Below the pieces are notes generated by a model, which saw only the letters and a list, made by a program, of their open reading frames with translations, searched no databases and was not told the origin of the DNA. The translations under genes were made by a program, and so were the position numbers. Positions 35,100-44,003 of a stretch of DNA of 64,000 nucleotides are shown here, piece by piece; positions within the stretch are counted from its first letter, which is position 1; each line of letters starts with the position of its first letter. The DNA comes from Halobacteriales archaeon QS_8_69_26. Lineage in GTDB: Archaea > Halobacteriota > Halobacteria > Halobacteriales > SW-7-71-33. The stretch spans positions 45,201 through 109,200 of the forward strand of contig PXRX01000045.1 in the NCBI GenBank assembly GCA_003023195.1. The letters are read 5' to 3'.

Positions 35100-35720
35100 C
35101 TACAGGTTCCGGTCGATAACCGACTTCGCCGCCTCCGCCTTCTCCTTCCAGCCGTAGCCCGTCTCGAAGACGTGGCGCTTGCTGTCGACCAGTTCCTCGG
35201 GGCTGGCCTCCTCGAACCCGCCGCGGCCCCAGGTGCCCGACTCCTGGAGCCAGTCGACGACCAGTTCGCGGGTCTCGGGCCAGGAGAACCCCACCATCTC
35301 GTAGTAGGCCACCATCGCGAACACGGCGTTGTCGTGGCTCCCCGGGACCGACCCCTTCTCGTAGATGGTCCGCAACGGATCGCGGTCGGGCACCCGGAGT
35401 TCGTCGCGCCGCTGTTCGGGCGGCACCATCTCGATCAGACCGGCTTCGGGGTCCTCGATGGCGTGGCCCTCCTCGACCTCGACCCGGTACTCGCTCTCCA
35501 GGCTCTGCAGGGCACGAACGTGGAGGTCCTCCCACGCCCCGAACCGGTCCCGGACGGCCGCCCGGAGTTCGTCCTGGTCCATCGGTCCGCCCGAGAGGAC
35601 CGACAGCAGGTCGGCGTAGGCCTTCTCGACCTCGTGGTGGGGCCGGCCGGCGAACCGGCAGTCCGGGTCGTGGAGGTTGTTGGTCGACCGGCAGCCCGGA
35701 CAGGGGTAGGTGAACTGCAC
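35100..35720 (-). CDS. haloarchaeal protein with N-terminal zinc motif
   Basis: A 206-residue protein with a GTG start (VQFTYPCPGCRSTNNLHDPDC). The N-terminal CPGC...HDPDC is a likely zinc knuckle. The middle is helical and acidic (VEKAYADLLSVLSGGPMDQDELRAAV), and the C-terminus contains FEEASPEELVDSKRHVFETGYGWKEKA. It is a conserved haloarchaeal protein of unknown role. Its stop is 1 nt from the PCNA stop on the opposite strand. Box B lies 137 nt upstream of its start. Confidence 0.7.
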   Translation of the reverse strand: MQFTYPCPGCRSTNNLHDPDCRFAGRPHHEVEKAYADLLSVLSGGPMDQDELRAAVRDRFGAWEDLHVRALQSLESEYRVEVEEGHAIEDPEAGLIEMVPPEQRRDELRVPDRDPLRTIYEKGSVPGSHDNAVFAMVAYYEMVGFSWPETRELVVDWLQESGTWGRGGFEEASPEELVDSKRHVFETGYGWKEKAEAAKSVIDRNL

Positions 35721-36202
35721 CGCCCGCGGGTACGGACGGGGCGCACATAGTTGTCCGGGGATCGCGGTCCTCGATGGGCGTCCGGGGATCACGGTTGTCT
35801 GGGGCCACCACCGGGAGCCAGCGGGCGATCCGGCCGTCCGGATCGGAGCCACCTGCTTACAGTAAATTTACAGTAAGCCGGCGATCCCGCGGTCGCCCCC
35901 GCCGGATCGCTAGCGCGACCTCGACCTCTCCACGGTCGTCCTCCTCACGTACGGTTCTCTGCCCCAAAGTTTCATCGGGGATACGTCCGAAACGGACCCC
36001 CGATGGCACGCGAGTACGGGGACCGACGCATCGCCGAACGGGTGAGCGGGGAGGACTGGGGGGAGTACCACGCGCCCCACCGCGATCGGTCGGGCGGGGC
36101 GACCGCCGCGGGCTGTCGGTTTCCGGGTCGAACGCCCCCGTTTGCCCCGAAAGTCTTAATTTGCCACTGTCGCCACCTTCAAGAGGAACGTAACGCCCGC
36201 AG
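35721..36202. other. gene-poor divergent spacer with box B
   Basis: About 480 bp. It contains a doubled GTCCGGGGATC segment (near 35753 and 35787), box B (35857-35876), and the promoter of the HTH gene (AGTCTTAATTTG at about 36150). A 67-codon frame at 36003 has no coding character beyond its first codons. Confidence 0.5.
35857..35876. promoter_or_regulatory. TTACWGTAA tandem box B
   Basis: TTACAGTAAATTTACAGTAA: both half-sites carry A at the centre, so the two 9-mers form a direct repeat with an AT spacer. This shows that the unit is TTACWGTAA, 11 bp apart (about one helical turn), rather than a single long palindrome. It lies between divergent genes, not at a typical promoter distance from either. 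Confidence 0.7.
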
Positions 36203-36913
36203 ATGATCGACGTCATCCTTGACGTACGCCAGTACGACTGCCCGTTCGTCGAGACGACGGACGAGCACCCGCTGTCGTTCTCGGCGTCGCACTGGGAGTA
36301 CGACCCCGGTGCGGCGCGGACCGAGGTGCGGATGGTCGCCGAGGCCCCCGAGTCGGGGGCGCTGACCGCCGGACTGCGGACCCTCCGGGACCATCCCTGC
36401 CTCCGCTCCTGCGAACTGGTCTCGAAGCGGGGGACGCAGGCCGAACTCGACACCGTCGTCGACGAGACGGCGGCGATGGCCGTCGTCCAGGCCCACGACG
36501 GCTACATCACCGCCCCGTTCTACGTCGAGGACGGGTCGGAGCTGTGGCACGTGGGGTTCGACGACGACGCGACCGTCGACGAGGCGCTGGTGGCCCTGGA
36601 GGCGGAGAACGACTTCGTCGTCGAGTCCCGGGAGGAGGTCGACGAGGCCGCCGTCGGGGGCGTCATCCGCAACGCGGACGCCGCCTCCGCGTTGCTGGAC
36701 GGCTGCCGGGCGCTGACCGACGTCGAGCGTGCGACCCTAGAGACGGCCGTCGCGGAGGGCTACTTCGACACGCCACGGGGGATCACGCTGGGCGAACTGG
36801 CCGACGAGTTCGGCGTCTCCAAGCCCGCGGTCTCGAAGAACCTCCGCCGGGGTCAGCGGAAGCTCCTCGAACGCGCCGTCGACGCCATCGGGGACATGGA
36901 CGACTTCCCCTGA
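36203..36913 (+). CDS. bacterioopsin-activator-type HTH regulator
   Basis: A 236-residue regulator. The N-terminal 150 residues form a beta-rich sensor (MIDVILDVRQYDCPFVETT ... FYVEDGSELWHVGFDDDATVDEALVALE). The C-terminus is a Bat-type HTH-10: LTDVERATLETAVAEGYFDTPRGI followed by TLGELADEFGVSKPAVSKNLRRGQRKL. This pattern is typical of the large haloarchaeal Bat family. TTAATTTG about 45 nt upstream may be the promoter. It lies upstream of the liv operon on the same strand and is a candidate regulator of it. Confidence 0.88.
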   Translation: MIDVILDVRQYDCPFVETTDEHPLSFSASHWEYDPGAARTEVRMVAEAPESGALTAGLRTLRDHPCLRSCELVSKRGTQAELDTVVDETAAMAVVQAHDGYITAPFYVEDGSELWHVGFDDDATVDEALVALEAENDFVVESREEVDEAAVGGVIRNADAASALLDGCRALTDVERATLETAVAEGYFDTPRGITLGELADEFGVSKPAVSKNLRRGQRKLLERAVDAIGDMDDFP

Positions 36914-37066
36914 TCCGGGACCGTCCGGTTTCGCTCACTTCCTCCCCGGATCGCCCGGTCCTGCCGCCCCCCGGGACCGTCCGGTGCCGCCGATCCCGGT
37001 GCGTGGACGGGTGTTCACATGTCAACCCCCCCGTTCTTTGAGGGGGACTCCCAGTGTGCGACCGTA

Positions 37067-38548
37067 ATGGTCCGGAGATCCAGCACGTCCGGCGAATCGA
37101 CAGGCAGCTACAGGCGGATCACCCGGCGACGGGCGCTGTCCGCCATCGGGGCGACGGCGACGGCCACGATGGCGGGCTGTCTCGACGGTGGCGGTGGCGG
37201 TGACGGCGACGGCGGCACCGACACCACGACCGACGGCGGCGGCGGCAACGGCACGACCGACGGCATGGAGGGAACCACGGCAGGAACGACGGTGACCGGC
37301 CCCGAGGGGACGGTCCGCATCGGCGTCGTCCAGCCGCTGTCGGGCGACCTGAGCTACTACGGGCAGTCGGCCATCTGGGGGTTCGCCTCGGGGCTGGCCT
37401 ACAAGACGGACACCGACCCGATCCCGGAGGTGACGACGGGCGAGCACGTCGTCGAGGCCGGCGACGTCACCTACGAACTGGAGGTCCGGGACACCGAACT
37501 GAACCCCGACACCGCCCAGGAGCGGGCCACCCAGCTGGTCGACCAGGACGACGTCGACATCCTGTTCGGTCCCACCTCCTCCGGGGCCGCCGAACGGATC
37601 ATCTCGACGGTCGTCAGGCCCTCGGGGACGCCGATCATGGTGGGCCCGGCCGCCTCGACGTCGATCACGTCCGAGGCCGAGTACTGCGGCGACATGGTGT
37701 TCCGCGCCAGCGAGAACACCGCGATGGACGCCCGCTCGGGCGGCACCTACGCCGCCGACAACACCGACATCTCGACGGTGTTCCTGATGGGTGCCGACTA
37801 CTCGTTCGGCCGGTCGGTCGTGAGCAACTACAAGTCCGTCCTCCAGGAGAAGGACATCGAGATCGTCGGCGAGCGGTACGTTCCCCAGGGCCACGAGGAC
37901 TTCGACGGGCTGTTCCAGAACGCCCAGGACGCCGGTGCGGACGCCGTGGTCGGCGGGTTCACCGTCGCGACCCTGCCGGCCTTCATGACGACGGCGGCCA
38001 ACTACGACATGCGGATCTTCGGCGGGTTCGCCACCCAGATCACTAACGGCATCGTCGGCGACGTCCTGAAGAACCTGCTGGGCGAGCCCCTCACCGCCCA
38101 GAAGATCAAGGACGCCAAGATCGGACCGTTCACCACCCGCTACCACTGGAACCAGTACGACAACTCGATCAACGACGAGTTCGTCCAGATGCACACCGAG
38201 ACCTACGGGCTGGTGCCCGACCTCTTCGCCTCGGGCGTGTTCACGGGTGCCTCGGCCATCGTCCAGGCCGTCAACGAGTCGGGGTCGACCGGGGGCGCCG
38301 ACATCGCGAACCAGATCCAGGGAATGGCCGTCACGGACACCCCGAAGGGCGAGAACGGCTACCTGTTCCAGGGGTACAACAACCAGGCCCGCTCGGAGAT
38401 GACCGTCGCCTACCCGGTCCCGACCAGCGACGAGTGGGCGGAGAACTGGGGTGCGAGCATCATGCCCGAGAGCCCGCCGACGGCCCGCGTCTCGAGCGAC
38501 TTCACCACGATCCCTGCCGACTCGGACATGATGAACTGCTCGCTGTAG
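37067..38548 (+). CDS. livK: branched-chain amino acid ABC transporter substrate-binding lipoprotein
   Basis: A 493-residue Leu/Ile/Val-type binding protein. ITRRRALSAIGATATATMAGC is a twin-arginine lipobox signal, followed by a Gly/Asp/Thr linker. The body starts VRIGVVQPLSGDLSYYGQSAIWG and has DVDILFGPTSSGAAERI, SFGRSVVSNYKSVLQEKDIEIVGERYVPQGHEDFDG and similar type I periplasmic-binding blocks. Start at 37067 rather than the frame opening because the signal begins there. It is the first gene of livKGFHM. The ligand may be amides or urea as well as amino acids. Confidence 0.9.
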   Translation: MVRRSSTSGESTGSYRRITRRRALSAIGATATATMAGCLDGGGGGDGDGGTDTTTDGGGGNGTTDGMEGTTAGTTVTGPEGTVRIGVVQPLSGDLSYYGQSAIWGFASGLAYKTDTDPIPEVTTGEHVVEAGDVTYELEVRDTELNPDTAQERATQLVDQDDVDILFGPTSSGAAERIISTVVRPSGTPIMVGPAASTSITSEAEYCGDMVFRASENTAMDARSGGTYAADNTDISTVFLMGADYSFGRSVVSNYKSVLQEKDIEIVGERYVPQGHEDFDGLFQNAQDAGADAVVGGFTVATLPAFMTTAANYDMRIFGGFATQITNGIVGDVLKNLLGEPLTAQKIKDAKIGPFTTRYHWNQYDNSINDEFVQMHTETYGLVPDLFASGVFTGASAIVQAVNESGSTGGADIANQIQGMAVTDTPKGENGYLFQGYNNQARSEMTVAYPVPTSDEWAENWGASIMPESPPTARVSSDFTTIPADSDMMNCSL

Positions 38549-38563
38549 CGGCGAGGCGAAACC

Positions 38564-39355
38564 ATGTCCCTGCTCAGGACGCGCGGACTGACCAAGGAGT
38601 TCGGCGGCGTCACCGCCGTCGACGAGGTGGACTTCGAGATCGATCACGGGGAACTCTGTGCGCTGATCGGCCCCAACGGTGCCGGCAAGACGACGTTCTT
38701 CAACTGCCTGACGGGGTCGCTGACGCCCACCCGCGGGACCGTCGAGATCGGTGGCTCGGGTAGCTGGCGCGACATCACCGACGCCGGGCCCGACGAGACG
38801 GCCCGCGCCGGGGTCCACCGTTCGTACCAGATAACGAATATCTTCTCGGCGAGTACGGTCCTGGAGAACGTCAGGATCGCGGCCCAGGCCCACGGCCGTG
38901 GCTCGCTCCAGCCCTGGCGCAACGTCTCGGCCTTCCCCGAGCACTACGAGGAGGCGACCGAAATCCTCGAGCGCGTGGGGCTGGCCGGGAGCGCCGAGCG
39001 GGTGGCCTCGACGCTCAGTCACGGCGAGAAGCGCCAACTGGAGATGGCCATCGCGCTGGCCGGCGACCCCGACTTGCTGTTGCTCGACGAACCGGCGGCC
39101 GGCGTCTCCTCCGAGAGCGTCGACGACGTGGTCGACCTCATCGAGGAGGTGTCGGCGGACCACGCCATCCTGCTCGTCGAACACAACATGGACCTGGTGA
39201 TGGACGTCGCCGAGCGCATCGTCGTCCTCCACCAGGGCAGCGTCATCGCCGACGACGATCCGGCGGCCGTCCGGAACGACGAGCGGGTTCGCGAGGCGTA
39301 CCTCGGCGGCTACGGTGCCGACGACCCCGCCGGTGGCGAGGAGGTGGGGGCGTGA
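38564..39355 (+). CDS. livG: branched-chain amino acid ABC transporter ATPase
   Basis: A 263-residue ATPase. Walker A is GPNGAGKTT, Walker B LLLLDEPAAGVS, switch His in LLVEHNMDLVMD. The signature reads LSHGEKRQLEMAIAL; LSHGE instead of LSGGQ is the usual LivG variant. The start is 15 nt after livK, and the stop overlaps livF (GTGA). The acidic C-terminus is haloarchaeal. Confidence 0.92.
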   Translation: MSLLRTRGLTKEFGGVTAVDEVDFEIDHGELCALIGPNGAGKTTFFNCLTGSLTPTRGTVEIGGSGSWRDITDAGPDETARAGVHRSYQITNIFSASTVLENVRIAAQAHGRGSLQPWRNVSAFPEHYEEATEILERVGLAGSAERVASTLSHGEKRQLEMAIALAGDPDLLLLDEPAAGVSSESVDDVVDLIEEVSADHAILLVEHNMDLVMDVAERIVVLHQGSVIADDDPAAVRNDERVREAYLGGYGADDPAGGEEVGA

Positions 39356-40113
39356 GCGCCGACGCCGACCCCGGGGACGGGGACGCGAGCGACACCTCGA
39401 CCGGCGGTGCACCGCTGGTCGAGGTGGAGGACGCCCACACCTACTACGGCGAGAGCCACGTCCTCGAGGGCGTCTCGCTGTCGGTCCGGGAGGGCGAGAA
39501 CGTCGCCCTCATCGGCCGCAACGGCGTCGGCAAGACGACCACCCTCCGGACCATCCTCCAGCTAACCCCGCCCCGCCGGGGGACCGTCCGGGTCAAGGGG
39601 GCGGACGTCACCGGGATGGCGACCCACGAGGTCGCCCGCCGCGGCGTCGGGTGGATCCCCGAGGACCGGCGGATGTTCGCCGAGCTCACCGTCGAGGAGA
39701 ACCTCACCGTCTCGGTCCGCGAGTCGGAGCGGACGGCGGCGGAGCTAGAGCGGGCGTTCGAGACGTTCCCGGCGCTTCGCGAACACCGCTCGCGGAAGGC
39801 TGGCAACCTGAGCGGCGGCCAGCAGCAGATGCTGGCGATCGCACGGGGGCTGGTCGGCGACAACGACGTCCTGCTGGTCGACGAGCCCAGCGAGGGACTG
39901 GCTCCGCTCATCGTCGAGACCGTCGCCGACGTCCTGCGCGACATCTCGCAGAACGACGACGTGAGCCTGCTGCTCGTCGAACAGAACTTCCCGCTCGCGG
40001 TGGACCTGGCCGACCGGTTCTACCTGATCGACCACGGCCAGGTCGTCGAGTCCGGCCCCACCGAGGGGCTGACCAGCGACGACGAACGGATCGCGCGGTA
40101 CCTGGGGGCCTGA
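39352..40113 (+). CDS. livF: branched-chain amino acid ABC transporter ATPase
   Basis: A 253-residue ATPase with GTG start overlapping the livG stop. Walker A is GRNGVGKTT, the signature LSGGQQQMLAIARGL and Walker B VLLVDEPSEGLAP, the last being characteristic of LivF. An acidic N-terminal extension precedes PLVEVEDAHTYYG. It pairs with LivG on LivHM. Confidence 0.92.
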   Translation: MSADADPGDGDASDTSTGGAPLVEVEDAHTYYGESHVLEGVSLSVREGENVALIGRNGVGKTTTLRTILQLTPPRRGTVRVKGADVTGMATHEVARRGVGWIPEDRRMFAELTVEENLTVSVRESERTAAELERAFETFPALREHRSRKAGNLSGGQQQMLAIARGLVGDNDVLLVDEPSEGLAPLIVETVADVLRDISQNDDVSLLLVEQNFPLAVDLADRFYLIDHGQVVESGPTEGLTSDDERIARYLGA

Positions 40114-40115
40114 CC

Positions 40116-41177
40116 ATGACCGGAGCCAACTACGCGGCCGGGCACGCGATGCAGGCCGCCCCGCTGGCCAGCGCGGTCGAGATACTGCTGGACTTCCTCG
40201 ATCCGGGGACGATCATCCAGGTGCTGATAAACGGCCTGGCGAAGTCCTCGGTGTTCGTGATGATCGCGGTCGGACTGACCCTGGTGTTCGGCCTGATGGG
40301 CGTGCTGAACTTCGCCCACGGGTCGCTGACGATGATCGGTGCCTACCTCGGGGGCGCGCTGGTGCTGTTCGCCGTCTCGCCCTCGATGGGCGATTTCACG
40401 CGGCTGGGTGCCTTCTTCGTCGTCGTCGTCGCCGTGCTGGCGCTGTTGACGGCGCTCGGCGCGGCCCTGGAGATATCGCTGATCCGTCCGCTGTACGACC
40501 GGCCACCGCTGTACCAGATCCTCCTGACGTTCGGGCTGACGCTGGTGTTCGACGAGATAGTCAGGATCGTCCTGGAGATATACGACATCCAACCCACCAC
40601 GAAGTGGCAGGCGCCCCTCAACACGCGGCCGTCGTTCATGGGCCAGGAGAGCCAGCGGACGCTGGACTGGCTGTTCGGGGTCCGCGTCGACGGCATGCAG
40701 GTGTTCGAGATCGTCTTCGGGTTCGTCGTCGTCGTCGGGATCTGGCTGTTCCTCACCCGGACCCGCTACGGGCTGTACATCCGGGCGGGAAGCGAGGACA
40801 CCGAGATGACCGAGGCGCTGGGGATCGACGTCGGACAGGCGTTCACCGTCGTGTTCGGCCTCGGGGTCGGCCTCGCGGGCGTGGCCGGTGCCCTGCTCAT
40901 GTGGGACCCCATCCGGGGCGGCGCGAGCGTCCCACTCGGCGCGGACGTCCTGTTGCCCGCGTTCGTCGTCGTCATCGTCGGCGGTCTGGGCACCTACCGG
41001 GGCACCGTCGTCGCGGCGCTCATCGTCGGCATGACCGACGCCACGATGACCTGGTTGTTCGACAACCACGTCGAGTTCGCCGGGCTTCCCGAACTGGTGG
41101 TGTTCCTCATCCTGGTGATCGTGTTGATCGTCAAGCCGCAGGGACTGTTCGGCGTCAAGGAGGTGGGCGGCCATTAG
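40116..41177 (+). CDS. livH: branched-chain amino acid ABC transporter permease
   Basis: A 353-residue permease. LINGLAKSSVFVMIAVGLTLVFGLMGVLNFAHGSLTM is the LivH hallmark; TEALGIDVGQAFTVVFGLGVGLAGVAGAL forms the ATPase-docking loop and the next helix. An insert (PTTKWQAPLNTRPSFMGQES) lengthens an external loop. The last GIDV-to-KPQGLFG part is typical. It begins 2 nt after livF. Confidence 0.92.
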   Translation: MTGANYAAGHAMQAAPLASAVEILLDFLDPGTIIQVLINGLAKSSVFVMIAVGLTLVFGLMGVLNFAHGSLTMIGAYLGGALVLFAVSPSMGDFTRLGAFFVVVVAVLALLTALGAALEISLIRPLYDRPPLYQILLTFGLTLVFDEIVRIVLEIYDIQPTTKWQAPLNTRPSFMGQESQRTLDWLFGVRVDGMQVFEIVFGFVVVVGIWLFLTRTRYGLYIRAGSEDTEMTEALGIDVGQAFTVVFGLGVGLAGVAGALLMWDPIRGGASVPLGADVLLPAFVVVIVGGLGTYRGTVVAALIVGMTDATMTWLFDNHVEFAGLPELVVFLILVIVLIVKPQGLFGVKEVGGH

Positions 41178-41376
41178 CGACCCCACCGACCCCGGGGGCC
41201 CCGACGGCCCCGAGGGGAACGACGACCCGGACGCTCCCGAGACGAACGGCACCCCCGGCGCCACCGGCGACCGCGAGGATCCGGGGGAGGGCCACGAGGA
41301 TCCGGACACTGCCGGCGACGGCGGGGAGACCCCCGACGCGACCGACGACGGGATACTCGGTCCCTCGCCCGACGAG

Positions 41377-42783
41377 ATGGCGACCGACGCCGACGAGGCC
41401 GACCCCGGGGAGGGGTCGGGACCGCTCGGCGCGACGACCGACGTCGGCGGCGGCGACCCCCTCGCCGGGGAGCCGTGGTACCGGCGGTACCTCTGGGACC
41501 ACCGGGTCCACGCCGCCGTCGTGGTCCTCTTCGCGCTCTACCCGTTCGCCTACTCGGGGCTCACCGAGGCGATGCCGGCCACGATGACGACCCTGCTCCC
41601 GGGCATCACCGTGATGGTCGGGGTGCTGTACTTCGGGCTGTTCGCGATGAGCTTCGACTTCGTCTCCGGGTACACCGGCTACCTGGACTTCGGGCACGCC
41701 GCCTTCTACGGCATCGGCGCGTACTTCGTGATCCTCGTCGCCAACGACAAGGTGCCCCTGCTCGACCCCTCGACGCCGTTCATGTTCTCGCTGGTGATAG
41801 CGGGACTGCTGGCGGCGCTCGTGGCACTGGTGATCGGCGCCGTCTCCTTCCGGTTGACCGGCGTCTACTTCGCGATGATCACCCTCGGCTTCGCGCAGGT
41901 CATCTACGTGCTGATGTCCAACTGGGACTACCTCGGCGACAACCCGCGGTCGGGCATCGCCGTCAACACCTCGATGCACCCCGAGGGCTTCGAGGTGGGC
42001 GTCCCCTTCGTCGACGCGTTGAACATGCAGATCGCGTCGGCCAACTTCGTCGGCGAGACGCTCTCGACGGAACTGGCCGGCCACGTCATCGCGCTGTCGG
42101 CCCCGGAGGTGTCGTACTTCATGATCGGTCTCGTCGTCGGGTTCTGCTACTTCGCGATGCAGCGCGTCATCCACTCCCCCTTCGGGAAGGTGATGATCGC
42201 CATCCGCGAGAACGAGGAACGCGCCGAGGCCATCGGCTACGACACCTTCAAGTACAAGATGGGCGCGTTCGCCATCTCCGCGTTCTTCGCGGCGGTCGGC
42301 GGCGCCCTGTTCGCCGGCTACCGGCGGTCGGTCGACCCGGACAACTCGCTGTTCTTCCTCGTCGCCGGCGACGCACTGCTGGCGGCGATCATCGGCGGGT
42401 TCGGGACGCTGGCCGGCGCGCTCTTTGGCTTCCTGTTCTTCGAGTTCCTCGGGGAACTGCTCGCGAACAACTTCGTCTCCCGTGGCGGCGAGAGCGTTCC
42501 CGACGGGCTCCTGCCGTACCTGCGGGACGTGCTCGGCGAGGGCACCCTGAGCACGACCCTGTTCGGCGACGTCACCGTCAGGACCGTGCTCGACGTGCTG
42601 TTCAACGGCCGCGCGGAGCTCTACATCGGGGTCCTGTTCGTCCTGTTCGTCCTCTACGTGCCCAACGGGATCCTGGGCACCCTTCGCCTGTGGCTCGGGG
42701 GCACCGTCGCGAAGAAGCTCCCCGAGCGGATCGGATCCCGGTTACGGGGCGGCCAGGCCGACCCGGGACCGCCGGACGACTGA
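41377..42783 (+). CDS. livM: branched-chain amino acid ABC transporter permease
   Basis: A 468-residue permease with a hydrophobic core (YFGLFAMSFDFVSGYTGYLDFGHAAFYGIGAYF; KVMIAIRENEERAEAIGYDTFKYKMGAFAISAFFAAVGGAL). The ATG at 41377 leaves a 200-nt gap after livH, but the same frame is open back to 41173, where ATTAG overlaps the livH stop exactly where ATGAG would be expected. The extra acidic 68 residues (SDPTDPGGPDG...) may therefore be translated from an ATT start, or the T may be a G in the true sequence. The core is unaffected. Confidence 0.88.
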   Translation: MATDADEADPGEGSGPLGATTDVGGGDPLAGEPWYRRYLWDHRVHAAVVVLFALYPFAYSGLTEAMPATMTTLLPGITVMVGVLYFGLFAMSFDFVSGYTGYLDFGHAAFYGIGAYFVILVANDKVPLLDPSTPFMFSLVIAGLLAALVALVIGAVSFRLTGVYFAMITLGFAQVIYVLMSNWDYLGDNPRSGIAVNTSMHPEGFEVGVPFVDALNMQIASANFVGETLSTELAGHVIALSAPEVSYFMIGLVVGFCYFAMQRVIHSPFGKVMIAIRENEERAEAIGYDTFKYKMGAFAISAFFAAVGGALFAGYRRSVDPDNSLFFLVAGDALLAAIIGGFGTLAGALFGFLFFEFLGELLANNFVSRGGESVPDGLLPYLRDVLGEGTLSTTLFGDVTVRTVLDVLFNGRAELYIGVLFVLFVLYVPNGILGTLRLWLGGTVAKKLPERIGSRLRGGQADPGPPDD

Positions 42784-42869
42784 CCGCGTCGTCTCCCGTA
42801 TCCCACCCTGCTGTCACCCGTTGACAGGGGTCCACAGGCGTCAAGGCCCCACGCCCCGCAGTGGAACCG

Positions 42870-43478
42870 ATGACTCCCGTCGCCGACCTCGACGCCGTCG
42901 TGGACCACTGCACGTTCGGTCCCGAGCGCGTCTACGTCCTGATGGCGATCGCACGCCCCAAGGAGAACGAGGACCTCACGCACGGTTCCGCGCCGGTGAT
43001 CCGGGAGGTCGTCGAGGACGCCGAGGACCTGCGCCGGACGGTCGACCAGCTAGACCACGCCGTCTCCCGGTTCGATGCGACCTACCGGCTGTACTGCTCG
43101 GTCAACGCCCGGGACGTGACGCGGGCCTTCTTCGAACTCCGCCGGAGCACCGACGAGTGGCTGGAGATGCGCCTGGGCGGCAACGAGGAGGTCCTCGGGA
43201 AGTTCCGCCGGATCGACAGCGAGTTCAAGTCGGTCCTCCAGCGGGACACCTGCCGGGACGACACGGACTTCCTCTTCGACCTGGACGACGCGACCGAGGC
43301 GGACCTGGCCGCCCTCCGGGAGACCCTGGCCGGGTTCACCGAGGTCCACCTGACCCGGACAACGCCCAGCGGCTACCACGTCGTCACGGACCCGTTCGAC
43401 TACAACGAACTGGACACCGACGTGGCGTACGAACTCAAGACCGACGGGATGCTCTTCCTCTCGTACGTCGGGGAGTGA
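42870..43478 (+). CDS. uncharacterised protein with primase-polymerase-like motifs
   Basis: A 202-residue protein. FLFDLDDATEADL (Asp137-x-Asp139) and, 31 residues later, TRTTPSGYHVVTDPFDYN (Ser167, His170) match the DxD and S-x-H motifs of archaeo-eukaryotic primase-polymerase enzymes in type and spacing. The first 100 residues (VYVLMAIARPKENEDL, YRLYCSVNARDVTRAFFELRR) are not recognised. A third acidic motif is not clear. It could be a small primase-like enzyme or a nuclease or ligase-like fold with similar motifs. GTG at 42861 is an alternative start. It follows livM by 86 nt. Confidence 0.45.
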   Translation: MTPVADLDAVVDHCTFGPERVYVLMAIARPKENEDLTHGSAPVIREVVEDAEDLRRTVDQLDHAVSRFDATYRLYCSVNARDVTRAFFELRRSTDEWLEMRLGGNEEVLGKFRRIDSEFKSVLQRDTCRDDTDFLFDLDDATEADLAALRETLAGFTEVHLTRTTPSGYHVVTDPFDYNELDTDVAYELKTDGMLFLSYVGE

Positions 43479-43507
43479 TCCGCCGCCGACCGGTGGGCGG
43501 ACGGAGT

Positions 43508-43876
43508 TCAGGGCGCGACGAACGCGTCGCCGTAGAGGGGGACCGCGTACAGCGTCAGGCCCGCCGCGGGGACGCCGAGGACGGCGAGCGCGGCGATCCG
43601 GACCGGCGACGGGGCGGCGACGACGGCGTAGCCGACGACCGGGAACAGGAGGACCTGAGCGAGTACCTCGGCGTAGGAGGTGCGGATCCCCGCGAGGCGG
43701 GTTCCGATCGCCACGGCTCCGACCGCCGAGACGAGGGTCAGGCCCGCCGCGACGAGCGTCGGGACCGCCCGGAGCCCGGCCGCGTCGGCGGCGACAGCGA
43801 CGAGGCCGACGTCGAGTGCGATCCGGGGCCCGAGGATCCGGACGAACGGGTCCGCGAGTGGGCTCGCGTCGTCCAC
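43508..43876 (-). CDS. four-helix membrane protein
   Basis: A 122-residue protein with GTG start (VDDASPLADPFVRILGPRIA). It has hydrophobic segments IALDVGLVAVAADAAGL, TLVAAGLTLVSAVGAVAIG, VLAQVLLFPVVGYAVVA and IAALAVLGVPAAGLTLYAVP. It is convergent with the preceding gene and divergent from hemB. Similar small DUF-type membrane proteins are common in haloarchaea; role unknown. Confidence 0.6.
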   Translation of the reverse strand: MDDASPLADPFVRILGPRIALDVGLVAVAADAAGLRAVPTLVAAGLTLVSAVGAVAIGTRLAGIRTSYAEVLAQVLLFPVVGYAVVAAPSPVRIAALAVLGVPAAGLTLYAVPLYGDAFVAP

Positions 43877-44003
43877 GGCCGTCCCTCGTCGCCCTCCGAT
43901 TAACTCCCTTTCGCCGATCCCTCTCGTTCCGGTGGATCCGCCACCGTCTCCCGTCCTGCCCGGATCCGATTCGGTTTTGCCGCTCGCGGGCCAACCGGCC
44001 GGC

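Noticed and set aside
36003..36206. 67-codon frame starting MAREYGDRRIAERV
   Set aside because: The first 20 codons look plausible but the rest runs through the HTH-gene promoter region and becomes Cys/Pro/Arg-rich.
37022..39412. 796-codon open frame on the minus strand
   Set aside because: Runs across two real genes (livK and livG) and their junction; no domain is recognisable.
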